This document shows, piece by piece, positions 33,923-42,741 of a stretch of DNA of 64,000 bases (the first letter of the stretch is position 1; the number at the start of each line of letters is the position of its first letter). The translations under genes were made by a program, and so were the position numbers. The DNA is from Jeotgalibacillus marinus. GTDB taxonomy: Bacteria > Bacillota > Bacilli > Bacillales > Jeotgalibacillaceae. The notes under the pieces were generated by a model. The model saw nothing but the letters and a program-made list of their open reading frames with translations. It made no database searches and was not told where the DNA came from. The stretch is taken from contig NZ_JBFMIA010000003.1 of NCBI RefSeq assembly GCF_040801915.1, positions 1 through 64,000 of the forward strand, read 5' to 3'.

Positions 33923-34024
33923 CAATCCCAACATAAAAAACACGACAAAAATAACCTGAGTCCCTATGAATCTAGAACTCAGGCTACTTACTTTTTTTAA
34001 AAATTACTGTTTACTTGACAGGGG
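33923..34024. repeat. Island backbone repeat, right copy
   Basis: Matches 30797-30899 over about 100 bp (see that entry). The integrase remnant at 34053-34191 follows, then mutL. Confidence 0.7.
33955..33983. terminator. Hairpin in the right backbone repeat
   Basis: CCTGAGTCC and GAACTCAGG pair with one mismatch around an 11-base loop, the counterpart of 30829-30857. Confidence 0.6.
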
Positions 34025-34052
34025 AGCTGACGTTTAGTTACGCCCCCCTCCT

Positions 34053-34191
34053 CATGGGCTTCGTCATACCCACGCTGATGCTGCTAGAAAGTGGTGTGGA
34101 TATCAAGTCAGTAAATAGGCATACGACCATCGACATGACGGCCAATGTGTATCTACATATCACACAAAAGCACGAGGAAGAAGGAGTTTAG
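34053..34191 (+). pseudogene. Tyrosine integrase C-terminal remnant beside mutL
   Basis: HGLRHTHA (box II HxxR motif, 34053-34076) is followed, after a frameshift, by MLLESGVDIKSVNRHTTIDM and TANVYLHITQKHEEEGV with TAG at 34189. The catalytic Tyr is probably that of VYLHIT. The N-terminal two thirds are gone. It runs toward mutL and stops 66 bp before the mutL stop codon, the same geometry as the integrase fragment next to glnA. Confidence 0.8.
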
Positions 34192-34200
34192 AAATTAGAG

Positions 34201-34350
34201 TCGTATTTGAGCAATTAAAAAGTGGGGCAAATCAACAATACAACCACCCAAACCCCTCTACATTACTCGCTTAAACATCTTCTCCATTTCATACGTCGAA
34301 TAATGTACAATAATTGGTCTACCGTGTGGACATGTAAACGGATCATCTGT
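34201..34350 (-). repeat. mutL 3' end, right attachment-site-like copy
   Basis: The functional end of mutL and about 57 bp beyond its stop codon, matched by the diverged copy at 31332-31476. Confidence 0.75.
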
Positions 34351-36159
34351 CGTTCGAAGTTCGTCTAACAGTTGTTGCATATCTTGTTGTCGCAGGTAAT
34401 GATTTGCTTTGATTGACCTTTTACAGCTCATTAAAATGGCCGCTTCTTCACGTAATTTAGCCACATTTACTTTTTTCATTTGCACAACCTGTTTAATCAT
34501 CTCTTCAATGACGCCTTGTTCTTCCCCTTTTGGAAACCAGGTCGGATGGGCACGAACAATAAAACCACCTGGACCAAATTCTTCTAAAAACACTCCAACC
34601 TCTTCTAACGCATCTTGATGTTCTTGAATTCTAATAAACTCGTCTGTAGAAAAATTCAACGTTAACGGGACAAGCAACTCTTGTAGCTCGGACTCCACTT
34701 GCCCAACTTTGTCACGGAAAAATTCATACTTAATTCGTTCCTGTGCAGCATGTTGATCAATAATAAACATGCCTTTTTCATTTTGAGCGATAATATAGGT
34801 GCCGTGCATTTGCCCGATTGCATACATCATCGGGACTCGTGAGGATTCATTCGATCCAACGCTTTCAGTTAAGTCACCCTTCACAACTTCATCATTCATA
34901 ATATTATTATGGTTAACTAGTTTGTCTCTTGATTGTTCCGTTTCAATCGAAAGCACATCATCGTTTTTCACCGTTTGCTTCCATTCAGGAAGAGGTTCAC
35001 GCGCCTCGCTCGGCGGATCATATAGTGATCTCATTTGTTCATCAGACAACTGTGGTTTCTGAACAAAGCGATTTCTCTCACTATACGAGTTATCATCAAA
35101 CGACAGCTCCGTTTGTTCAGAAGGCGTGACAATCGTTTTCGACTTTGCCTTTGCTACTTCACCACTAGGAATCAAGACTTGTTGTTTAAAAAGTTCTTTT
35201 AACGCTTCTGTAATAAGACTCGTTAATTCTTGTTCTTTACTAAAACGGACCTCTTGCTTAGACGGGTGAACATTCACATCCACTAATATCGGATCCATTG
35301 TTATCGAAACAAGGATGATTGGATAACGACCAATTGGCAACAAGGTGTGATAACCAGCTTGAATGGCACGTGTAATTGCATAATTACGTATGAACCGTCC
35401 GTTCATTAAAATTGACACATAGTTTCGTGATGCTCGTGTCACTTCTGGTAGCGCCGCATAGCCTTCTACTTCAAAATCAAGTGAACTTTTCTTAAATGGC
35501 AACATTTTTTTCGTAATCGACATACCATAAATGGATGCAAGCACTTGTCGCGCGTCACCTTTGCCGTTTGTCTGTAACAACATTTTTCCGTTATGCTTTA
35601 AACGAAACGAAATTTCTGGATGAGATAGTGCGAGACGATTGACAATGTCCGTTACATTTCCAAGCTCAGTATTGATTGTTTTCATATATTTTAAGCGAGC
35701 CGGCGTATTAAAGAAAAGATCAGAAATTTTTATATCTGTGCCTTTTCGTGCAGCAGCTGGTTCTTGCTTGACTACGTCCCCACCATTCAGATATAAATAT
35801 GTACCGGCATCACCAGTACTAGTTGTTAACTCCACTTTTGATACAGACGCTATACTTGGTAGTGCTTCCCCACGAAAGCCAAGTGTACGTATTCGAAAAA
35901 GATCATGTTCATTTTCAATCTTACTCGTTGCATGACGTGAAAAGGCGAGCATGACATCTTCTTCTTCAATCCCATTGCCGTTATCACGAATACGAATGCT
36001 TGTTAGACCCGCTTCTTCAAGTTCGATTTCAATGACTGTCGCTGCGGCATCTACTGCGTTTTCAACAAGCTCTTTTACAACCGATGCTGGTCTTTCGACT
36101 ACTTCACCCGCTGCAATTTTATTTGCTAAAGATGCACCTAGCTGACGAATCTTCCCCAT
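34258..36159 (-). CDS. mutL: DNA mismatch repair endonuclease MutL
   Basis: A 633-residue protein linking MutS mismatch recognition to strand removal. The GHKL ATPase domain has VVKELVENAVDAAA, IRIRDNGNGI and LGFRGEALPSIA. The C-terminal domain has the endonuclease motif DQHAAQERIKYE (DQHAx2Ex4E) near residue 470 and ends CPHGRPIIVHYSTYEMEK-MFKRVM, which includes the zinc-site residues CPHGRP. These mark it as a nicking MutL, as in other Bacilli. It starts 24 bp after mutS. Its 3' end is the boundary of an integrated island but is intact. Confidence 0.96.
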   Translation of the reverse strand: MGKIRQLGASLANKIAAGEVVERPASVVKELVENAVDAAATVIEIELEEAGLTSIRIRDNGNGIEEEDVMLAFSRHATSKIENEHDLFRIRTLGFRGEALPSIASVSKVELTTSTGDAGTYLYLNGGDVVKQEPAAARKGTDIKISDLFFNTPARLKYMKTINTELGNVTDIVNRLALSHPEISFRLKHNGKMLLQTNGKGDARQVLASIYGMSITKKMLPFKKSSLDFEVEGYAALPEVTRASRNYVSILMNGRFIRNYAITRAIQAGYHTLLPIGRYPIILVSITMDPILVDVNVHPSKQEVRFSKEQELTSLITEALKELFKQQVLIPSGEVAKAKSKTIVTPSEQTELSFDDNSYSERNRFVQKPQLSDEQMRSLYDPPSEAREPLPEWKQTVKNDDVLSIETEQSRDKLVNHNNIMNDEVVKGDLTESVGSNESSRVPMMYAIGQMHGTYIIAQNEKGMFIIDQHAAQERIKYEFFRDKVGQVESELQELLVPLTLNFSTDEFIRIQEHQDALEEVGVFLEEFGPGGFIVRAHPTWFPKGEEQGVIEEMIKQVVQMKKVNVAKLREEAAILMSCKRSIKANHYLRQQDMQQLLDELRTTDDPFTCPHGRPIIVHYSTYEMEKMFKRVM

Positions 36160-36183
36160 GATATTTCACCTCGCTCACAGAAT

Positions 36184-38769
36184 TTATTTCGATTCTGTTA
36201 AAGTTTGTGCTAATTTTTGAAGACGATAAAGTTCGTTCATCGCTTCCAACGGTGTTAATTCTAAAACGTTTAATGCCACCATCTCACGTTTCATGCGATC
36301 TGGTTTCTTTGATTTTTTAGGAGTCGACTCTCCAAATAGTGAAAGTTGACCAAGTGTATCTACTGGTTCTTTTACTTCTGATTCAACCTTCTTGTTCCCT
36401 GATTCAAATCCAATCAACAGCTCGTTTGCACGATCGATCAAGCTTGTAGGTAAATCAGCAAGCTTGGCCACATGGATTCCGTAGCTTTTATCTGCTGGAC
36501 CTTCTTTAATTTTATGCAAAAAGACGACGTGTCCATTTTGTTCAACGGCAGAAACATGTACATTCACAAGTTTTGCTAGTTCATCTGACAACCCAACGAG
36601 CTCATGATAGTGCGTTGAAAAAAGTGTCTTCGCTCCAATTCGATCATGCACATGTTCAATAATTGCTTGTGCGAGTGCCATGCCATCGTATGTTGATGTT
36701 CCTCGGCCAATTTCATCAAATAACACTAAGCTGTTTTGTGTAGCATGGGCTAAAGCATGTTGTGCCTCTAGCATCTCCACCATGAACGTACTTTGTCCTG
36801 ATACAAGATCATCTGCAGCTCCAATTCGGGTAAAAATACGATCAAAAATTGGCAAACTTGCTTTTGCTGCGGGGACAAAACATCCGATTTGCGCTAAGAC
36901 TGAAGTCAAAGCGACTTGACGCATGTAAGTACTTTTACCTGACATGTTTGGTCCAGTGATTAACAGCATTTCACAATCGTTGTCCATATGACAATCATTA
37001 GGAACATATTCTTGCGCATCCATCACTTTTTCAACGACTGGGTGACGCCCATCTTTAATATTAACAAAGCGCTCTTCATTAAATGTAGGCTTCACATAGT
37101 GGCGGTTTTCGCTCACTGTCGCAAAGCATTGCAACACGTCTAGTTTGCTTATTTCATGAGCGAGCTTTTGTAGTCGCGGAATTTCTTTTTTAACTGTTTC
37201 TCTTAATATTTGAAACAACTCATATTCAAGCTCCGTTGACCTTTCATCTGCTTGTAAAATAAGCGTCTCTTTTTCTTTTAATTCGGGTGTAATAAAGCGT
37301 TCTGCATTCGTGAGAGTCTGTCTTCGCTCATATGTCCCTTCAGCAAGAACATGCAAATTAGCTTTTGTCACTTCAATATAATACCCAAACACACGATTGT
37401 ATCCGATTTTCAGCGAGCGAATTCCTGTTTTTTCTCGTTCTTTTTGCTCGAGTTCAGCGATCCACGATTTCCCGTTCCTACTAGCATCTCGGTATTGGTC
37501 CAACTCTTCATTGAAACGATCTTTTATAAAATTGCCTTCTTTAATCGCAAGTGGCGGTTGCTCGATAATCGCTGCTTCCAGTAAATCTGCAATATCTTCA
37601 CAAGGATCTAGTTTAGATGCCTCAGTGACCATCTCAGACGCTTCCATTTCGCTCAAGGTTTGTTGAATCAGCGGAATTTGCTGCAATGATTTTTTCAATT
37701 GAACAAGATCTCTTGCATTCACGTTTCCAAATGCCACCCGACCAGCTAAACGTTCTAAATCATAAACGCCTTTAAGGCCTTCGCGTAAGGTTTGACGTTC
37801 AAAATAACGATCCATGAACACCTCTACAAGTGTCAGCCTTCCTTCGATTTGCTCACGATCAATAAGGGGGCGATCAATCCAACGACGCATCAACCGTGCT
37901 CCCATCGCCGTCATCGTTTCATCAAGCAACCAGACGAGTGACCCTTTTTTGCCATTGCCGCGTATGGTCTCAGTCAATTCAAGATTGCGTTTTGAGTTTG
38001 GATCCATGCGTAAAAACGAGTCCACATGATAAGACGTTGTTTTTTGCAAATGATCTAATGACCTTTTTTGTGTCTTATGAGCATAATGAAGTAATCGTGC
38101 CATCGTTGTTTGTAGTTTCGTCTGCTTTAACTCCATCACTAAATGAGCAAATGAATCAATCACATGACAGTCATCCATCATTGAAATGGAGTGAATTCCT
38201 CGCTCACGAAGCATTTTTTCAACAGCAGGGGCTACATCACTCGCCAGTACGACTTCACGTGCTTGAAGCATCACCACTTCATGAATCGCTTCTTCACGTG
38301 TTGCGATCATGGCAACCTTTGACTCTCCAGTGGATAAGTCCAGATGTGCAACGCAATAAGTATCATCATCAAATCCCGTGACAGATGCCAAGTAATGATT
38401 CTCTTTTTCTTCTAAACTTCTCGAATCCATCACCGTTCCAGGTGTGATCATTTGAACAATTTCACGTTTAACAACACCTTTTGCCTGCTTTGGATCTTCA
38501 GTTTGTTCACAAATCGCTACCTTGAAACCTTTATCAATGAGTTGCTCAATATAACCAGCTGCTGCATGATGAGGCACTCCACACATTGGAATTTTTTCTT
38601 CTACTCCACCGTCACGAGCGGTAAGAGTGATTTCAAGTTCACGCGAGGCATTAAGCGCATCATCAAAAAACATTTCATAAAAATCGCCTAAACGAAAAAA
38701 TAAAAAGGCATCTGGAACCTCCGCCTTGACTTTTAAATATTGCTGTATCATGGGTGTGTATGTCTTCAT
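36184..38769 (-). CDS. mutS: DNA mismatch repair protein MutS
   Basis: An 861-residue mismatch sensor. Domain I has the mismatch wedge FFRLGDFYEMFFDDA with the Phe-x-Glu motif. The ATPase domain carries TGPNMSGKSTYMRQ (Walker A), SLVLFDEIGRGTSTYDG (Walker B and signature) and STHYHEL. A C-terminal segment LSLFG is the likely beta-clamp-binding motif (QLSLFGES). The length is normal. It is cotranscribed with mutL. Confidence 0.97.
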   Translation of the reverse strand: MKTYTPMIQQYLKVKAEVPDAFLFFRLGDFYEMFFDDALNASRELEITLTARDGGVEEKIPMCGVPHHAAAGYIEQLIDKGFKVAICEQTEDPKQAKGVVKREIVQMITPGTVMDSRSLEEKENHYLASVTGFDDDTYCVAHLDLSTGESKVAMIATREEAIHEVVMLQAREVVLASDVAPAVEKMLRERGIHSISMMDDCHVIDSFAHLVMELKQTKLQTTMARLLHYAHKTQKRSLDHLQKTTSYHVDSFLRMDPNSKRNLELTETIRGNGKKGSLVWLLDETMTAMGARLMRRWIDRPLIDREQIEGRLTLVEVFMDRYFERQTLREGLKGVYDLERLAGRVAFGNVNARDLVQLKKSLQQIPLIQQTLSEMEASEMVTEASKLDPCEDIADLLEAAIIEQPPLAIKEGNFIKDRFNEELDQYRDASRNGKSWIAELEQKEREKTGIRSLKIGYNRVFGYYIEVTKANLHVLAEGTYERRQTLTNAERFITPELKEKETLILQADERSTELEYELFQILRETVKKEIPRLQKLAHEISKLDVLQCFATVSENRHYVKPTFNEERFVNIKDGRHPVVEKVMDAQEYVPNDCHMDNDCEMLLITGPNMSGKSTYMRQVALTSVLAQIGCFVPAAKASLPIFDRIFTRIGAADDLVSGQSTFMVEMLEAQHALAHATQNSLVLFDEIGRGTSTYDGMALAQAIIEHVHDRIGAKTLFSTHYHELVGLSDELAKLVNVHVSAVEQNGHVVFLHKIKEGPADKSYGIHVAKLADLPTSLIDRANELLIGFESGNKKVESEVKEPVDTLGQLSLFGESTPKKSKKPDRMKREMVALNVLELTPLEAMNELYRLQKLAQTLTESK

Positions 38770-39185
38770 AAACTAGAAACCTCTCCGATCTATAACCATC
38801 ATTCATGTTCCTAGTATAGCATAAAATGCACTATATTCTCATGCAAGTCAACCATCCTAAAACTAGAAAAGCGAAGATTTTATCAGCAAAAACAAGATGA
38901 GATGAATGACAAGGTAATTCCAATTATAAGAAACAAAAAAACCGTTCGGATGCCGAAAACTCAAACATCAAATGATAAAAAATCCTGAGAATGCCCAGGA
39001 CCTTCGTCACATATGGACGCAAAAACAAAACACTTTTGGAAAGAAAAATACAAAAATGAAGATCATGCTCGTTATAAAAAACATTCAGTTTAATCTAACG
39101 TAAAACAAACCACCTCCCCTTCCACTTTGCTTAGTGCACAAAACACAAAAGTAGAGTCTAAACTTTTTTCAATTTTAACAAAAAA
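38770..39185. other. Intergenic region between mutS and cotE
   Basis: No supported gene. A 26-codon plus-strand frame at 39013-39093 (MDAKTKHFWKEKYKNEDHAR) lacks a ribosome binding site. Confidence 0.3.
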
Positions 39186-39215
39186 AAACTAGGCAACGTT
39201 CTGCCCAGTTTAGTC
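39186..39215 (-). terminator. Probable cotE terminator
   Basis: On the minus strand AACTGGGCA and TTGCCTAGTT form a stem with one bulge, followed by a long T run. It overlaps the end of cotE. Confidence 0.6.
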
Positions 39216-39755
39216 TTTTTCGGACTCATCTTTTAAATCTAAGAAGTCGGTATTGATGTCATCAATTTCATCGTCATCAATTCCATCATCCCAGTCTTCT
39301 TCGGACTCATCACGATGGTAAATGACAACCATTTTTGTTTCGCCTATACACTCTACCAACATTTCCCGCTCAACTTGAGCAACGACTTTATTTCCGTTCT
39401 CTGAGATGGAGGCTTCAAGACAGTTCGGTTGTTGCAAGACACGCGCGATAATTTCATTGTCATCATAATAATCTGCATCGCGATATTTTAGCTTAATGAT
39501 ATCTTTGTACGTGATATTTTCAATGACGACAGATGTTTTTGAATTATCATGATGAGAATACCAAACATTGACATCAAACGAACCATCAACCTCTACCTTT
39601 TTTCCTGATTTTTTCGCATCATATTTATGGTTGATGATCCAACACCCTAAAATACTCGTTGGTCGATGCGGCGGGAGAATACTATGATTTGATTGTGTAA
39701 ATTTTCGGCCCTTGGCCACGACGGACTTAGTAATAATTTCTCTGTACTCCGACAT
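39210..39755 (-). CDS. cotE: Spore coat morphogenetic protein CotE
   Basis: A 181-residue organiser of the outer spore coat. The conserved body runs from SEYREIITKSVVAKGRKFTQ through HRPTSILGCWIINHKYDA to VEREMLVECIGETKMVV. The C-terminus is strongly acidic (EDWDDGIDDDEIDDINTDF), as in other CotE proteins. AGGAGG lies eight bases before the ATG. It is upstream of mutSL, the usual neighbourhood. Expression in the mother cell is expected. Confidence 0.96.
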   Translation of the reverse strand: MSEYREIITKSVVAKGRKFTQSNHSILPPHRPTSILGCWIINHKYDAKKSGKKVEVDGSFDVNVWYSHHDNSKTSVVIENITYKDIIKLKYRDADYYDDNEIIARVLQQPNCLEASISENGNKVVAQVEREMLVECIGETKMVVIYHRDESEEDWDDGIDDDEIDDINTDFLDLKDESEKD

Positions 39756-39782
39756 TCATGCGGCCTCCTTTCATTTTCCTTT

Positions 39783-39812
39783 TATCCTATGCAGGATGTC
39801 CAAAAGATGTGC
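39783..39812 (-). promoter_or_regulatory. Mother-cell sigma promoter candidate of cotE
   Basis: On the minus strand CATAGGATA (39783-39791) fits -10 CATANNNTA and a CAC lies about 17 bp upstream. B. subtilis cotE is transcribed by sigma-E and sigma-K. Confidence 0.5.
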
Positions 39813-40308
39813 GAAAACCTATAAAATTGTTAATGAATTCAATCACATCACTTTTTTCATTACAATTGAAACGTGATTTAGAAATATACGGGATAGCATG
39901 AACAAAGAAGCTGGGACTGTGAAAAAAACTTGTATACACTCGTACTAGTTCAGTTGACACAGACACTTGTTCCCCAACCTACAAATTAACTGATTGATGA
40001 AATTTACGAGCTCTTTAATTCGATCACCGACTATTTCGCTGATCAAAGACGTTTAGATTTGTTTCCAGCATTCATTAAAACATGCCTAATTATGACGTAA
40101 AATCAAATACATTATAAAACTTCCTCTATAGAAATTACTGATCAAGCTACCATCACTAAAGTACTGGAGAACATTTAGAAGCGGATTTCTTTTCAGTGAC
40201 CATATAGGGGTGTTTTTTTCGGGGCTGTAAATAAATCAGGTTCCATATACAGAAGATCAATGATAGAGCTCATTCAACGTCCTTTCTTGGCTTGTTATAT
40301 TCAAGCGC
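39800..40308. other. Degenerate region downstream of a decayed lysis cassette
   Basis: The plus strand near 39990-40190 has a broken coding-like frame (DEIYELFNSITDYFADQRRL, stop, further fragments) that I cannot assign. No intact gene is present. Confidence 0.3.
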
Positions 40309-40503
40309 TTATTTCGAGTCATTGACCCTTGCTGTTGTTGGATCAGCGATAATACCAACGCTTATTAAAAGTGTCAAAAATAAATCAACAAGCGACTCAT
40401 AATCGCCTGCGCTTCACAGTCCAAACTGCCCCATCAAAAATCCGATCAACGTAAAAAGAGCCATCCAGAATGGGTAGCTATGTAGACGTACTTTCCAATT
40501 AAT
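40309..40503 (-). pseudogene. Phage holin remnant (phi LC3/XhlB type)
   Basis: The frame INWKVRLHSYPFWMALFTLI, GFLMGQFGL, stop, SAGDYESLVDLFLTLLISVG, IIADPTTARVNDSK matches the two-span holin family with its opening INWKVR and ending ADPTT. An in-frame TGA interrupts it and the start codon is lost. It follows the XhlA remnant, the usual lysis order. Confidence 0.75.
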
Positions 40504-40520
40504 TCAATGTAAAATCTACT

Positions 40521-40699
40521 TTAACTTAATTGTAATGCTGAATAAAAAATCGCCATTGCTCCACCAATTAGAACAACGATAAAGGAGGTAGTAATTGCGC
40601 TCGCGTCCATTTGGTGTCATCTTTAATTTCTTTGATGTCCTCTTTTAGGCTTTCAATATCGTGGCCATCAAGACTTTTGTTTACTACATCTTTCCACAT
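40521..40699 (-). pseudogene. Phage XhlA-like lysis protein remnant
   Basis: MWKDVVNKSLDGHDIESLKE, DIKEIKDDTKWTRAQLL continues after a frameshift into ASAITTSFIVVLIGGAMAIF and YSALQLS. The charged helix with the DIKEIKxDTKW motif followed by one membrane span is the XhlA (hemolysin/holin-associated) pattern. Confidence 0.75.
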
Positions 40700-40940
40700 G
40701 TCCAATTGATCACCCTCGTTGTCATCCCACTTCCCCCCTTAGAACATGCCCATTCTCTCTATTCAAAACATTTAAGACTTTATTAAAAAGAGGACCCTCT
40801 TTTATATGTTCAAGGTATAAATGAAATGAGAGCCTCACTATGATAATTAAAGCGTCAAGCCTAAAATACTAATCCTCCTTCTATTAAACTCAAATTATAC
40901 AAAAGAGAGCGATCTAGCTAGATCGGTCCTCATTACTCTT

Positions 40941-42428
40941 TTAATTCATTCCTTTCTCTAGTGCTTTTTTATCTTTCTTAAGGCTTTCTACCTCTTCACT
41001 CAATTCTTGTACGGCTTTTATTAACGGCGCAATCAACTCAGTATATCCTAATGATAATACATCGTCTCCCCCGTTTATCTTATGATCTTGATACCCTCCA
41101 AAATCTACTCCGATATTTTCCATAACTTCTTTAACCTCTTGGGCAATAAGACCGTGATGAAACCTCTTTCCTTTTTTAGCACCTAATTCTACCTTATCCT
41201 CAGATTCTCCTGTGTAATTCTCACGATAATTCCATTTAAAATCACGCGGTCTTAATTGATTAATAAATTCTAACCCCAGTTGTGTATCTCTAATCTCATC
41301 CTTATCTCGTTCATCGGAGCGATTTTGTACGGAACCATAAGCATACGTAGTAATTCCACTAGTTCCTAATTGCAATTGATTATTCCCAGAAGCTCTAGAT
41401 TGCTTACCAATACCAATTGAGTGTGATACAGACATGAGCTCATTACCAGAAACGTTGAAGGCCAGCGCTTTATCTCCTAAGGCTGTATTAGAATGTCCGT
41501 TTTCTAGAAAACATAAAGCTTCCGTTCCAACTGCAACATTGTCATGATTCCCTTCACCTGTTAGCGCTCTTAATGTAGATGATCCCACTGAAACAATACG
41601 GTTATTTACCTTCGAAGTATAACTAGCGTTGGGGCCTAAGGCTACATTAAACACACCGTCGACGTTATTATATAGCGCTGCAGAACCCATAGCTGTATTA
41701 CTATCTGCATTTGTATTAAATGCGGCATTGTATCCTATTGCGGTATTATGGCTCGCTTGTTTCCTATCTTGTTGTCCGCCTTGTTGAACAGAACCAGAGT
41801 AAGCATTTGTACCTACTGCTGTATTATAATTTCCCGATTCATTGGCATGAGCAGAATTTCTTCCTACTGCCGTATTCCCAGTCCCTTTTTTATTGTATCT
41901 TAATGAATACGCCCCAACTGCTGTGTTTCTACTCCCTGCGTCTGAAGCAGTCGGATTCGCCTCTACTTCCCCTACATTAAATTCTAAGGCTGCATCTCCA
42001 AGGGCAACATTATTATAGCCTTCTTCGTTATTTTTAAGTGCTGCATGACCTGTAGCTACATTACGCCAGCCTCTAGTATTTTTTTCTAAAGCTGATTCAC
42101 CAATTCCAACATTTCTATACCCACCAGATCGAGCACCATCATCTGGATAAAATTCATTCGCAAGACCCGCTTCTTTACCTCCAAATACATTCGTGTTCCC
42201 AGAGAGAATTAGAGCATGAGTAGCATCTTTAACTTTCCCATTTATTTTAAAAATCCCATTAAAATAAAGGTTCCTAGAGAACTCCTTTGTTACTACAAAC
42301 TCTTTACCTAGTAAGTTAACTATTGTACTTTGCACTTTATTTTCAATCTCTTCAAATGCCTTTGTGTCATCTGTTTGTCCATCTCCAAAAGCTCCGAAAT
42401 CCAATGGATTTATAATTTCGTTTCCCAC
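40941..42428 (-). CDS. Fibre-like protein with YadA-type head repeats and an S74 self-cleaving chaperone domain
   Basis: A 495-residue protein. Residues 1-70 resemble the start of pectate-lyase-like tail proteins (NPLDFGAFGDGQTDDTKAFE). About 95-345 holds repeats such as GRNSAHANESGNYNTAVG and ALGDKALAF, the pattern of trimeric YadA-type heads. The C-terminus is a peptidase S74 intramolecular chaperone: SDERDKDEIRD begins at Ser371, the expected autocleavage residue, followed by LGLEFINQLRPRDFKWN and a coiled coil to the end. S74 domains trimerise phage tail fibres and are then cut off. It starts with GTG after GAGGGG. There is no signal peptide. It may be a phage relic or a spore-surface fibre. 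Confidence 0.78.
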   Translation of the reverse strand: MGNEIINPLDFGAFGDGQTDDTKAFEEIENKVQSTIVNLLGKEFVVTKEFSRNLYFNGIFKINGKVKDATHALILSGNTNVFGGKEAGLANEFYPDDGARSGGYRNVGIGESALEKNTRGWRNVATGHAALKNNEEGYNNVALGDAALEFNVGEVEANPTASDAGSRNTAVGAYSLRYNKKGTGNTAVGRNSAHANESGNYNTAVGTNAYSGSVQQGGQQDRKQASHNTAIGYNAAFNTNADSNTAMGSAALYNNVDGVFNVALGPNASYTSKVNNRIVSVGSSTLRALTGEGNHDNVAVGTEALCFLENGHSNTALGDKALAFNVSGNELMSVSHSIGIGKQSRASGNNQLQLGTSGITTYAYGSVQNRSDERDKDEIRDTQLGLEFINQLRPRDFKWNYRENYTGESEDKVELGAKKGKRFHHGLIAQEVKEVMENIGVDFGGYQDHKINGGDDVLSLGYTELIAPLIKAVQELSEEVESLKKDKKALEKGMN

Positions 42429-42629
42429 TAATATACCCCTCTCTATCGCTTCTCTTATCCTAATTTCGATTTGTTAAATCACCTGTTCGTCTACAATTGG
42501 CCTATCGATTTAATAAATAATCATCCGCTTGTTCTTTAATCACCATCACGTGTTCTGGAAGCATCTTCGACGTTTTAGAGTCATCTTCATCACGTAGTAA
42601 ATGACAACCTCCTTTTTAGAGGAAATATA
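42429..42629. other. Gap with a possible minus-strand peptide
   Basis: On the minus strand, after an AGGAGG near 42606, an open frame reads LLRDEDDSKTSKMLPEHVMV, IKEQADDYLLNR and a stop, but no start codon is in register. It may be a broken small gene. Confidence 0.3.
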
Positions 42630-42664
42630 AATAGCCCCTCTACTGTTCAGTAAAGGAGCTAGTT
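42630..42664 (-). terminator. Terminator of the tailspike-M23 gene
   Basis: TAGCTCCTTTACTG and CAGTAGAGGGGCTA pair with few mismatches on the minus strand, followed by a T-rich stretch. Confidence 0.6.
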
Positions 42665-42741
42665 TATTTTTAAAAGAAGTTTCTCGTAAAATCTTTCTAA
42701 GATACAATTTGCGATACTACACAAGTGATTCAATAAACTAA

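Larger units (their letters stand above)
31477..34200. mobile_element. Decayed integrative unit at the 3' end of mutL
   Basis: The interval lies between two mutL-end repeats about 2,868 bp apart. It holds an IS3-type transposase scrap, a squalene-hopene-cyclase-family gene, the backbone repeat with its hairpin and an integrase C-terminal remnant pointing at mutL. A second unit, carrying the duplicated beta-helix gene, its own backbone repeat and integrase fragment, abuts on the left (about 27.7-31.3 kb); its left boundary is not clear. No mobility gene is intact. Confidence 0.7.

Noticed and set aside
37896..38381. A 161-codon plus-strand frame within mutS
   Set aside because: Antisense to a clear MutS with conserved domains and without its own start signals.
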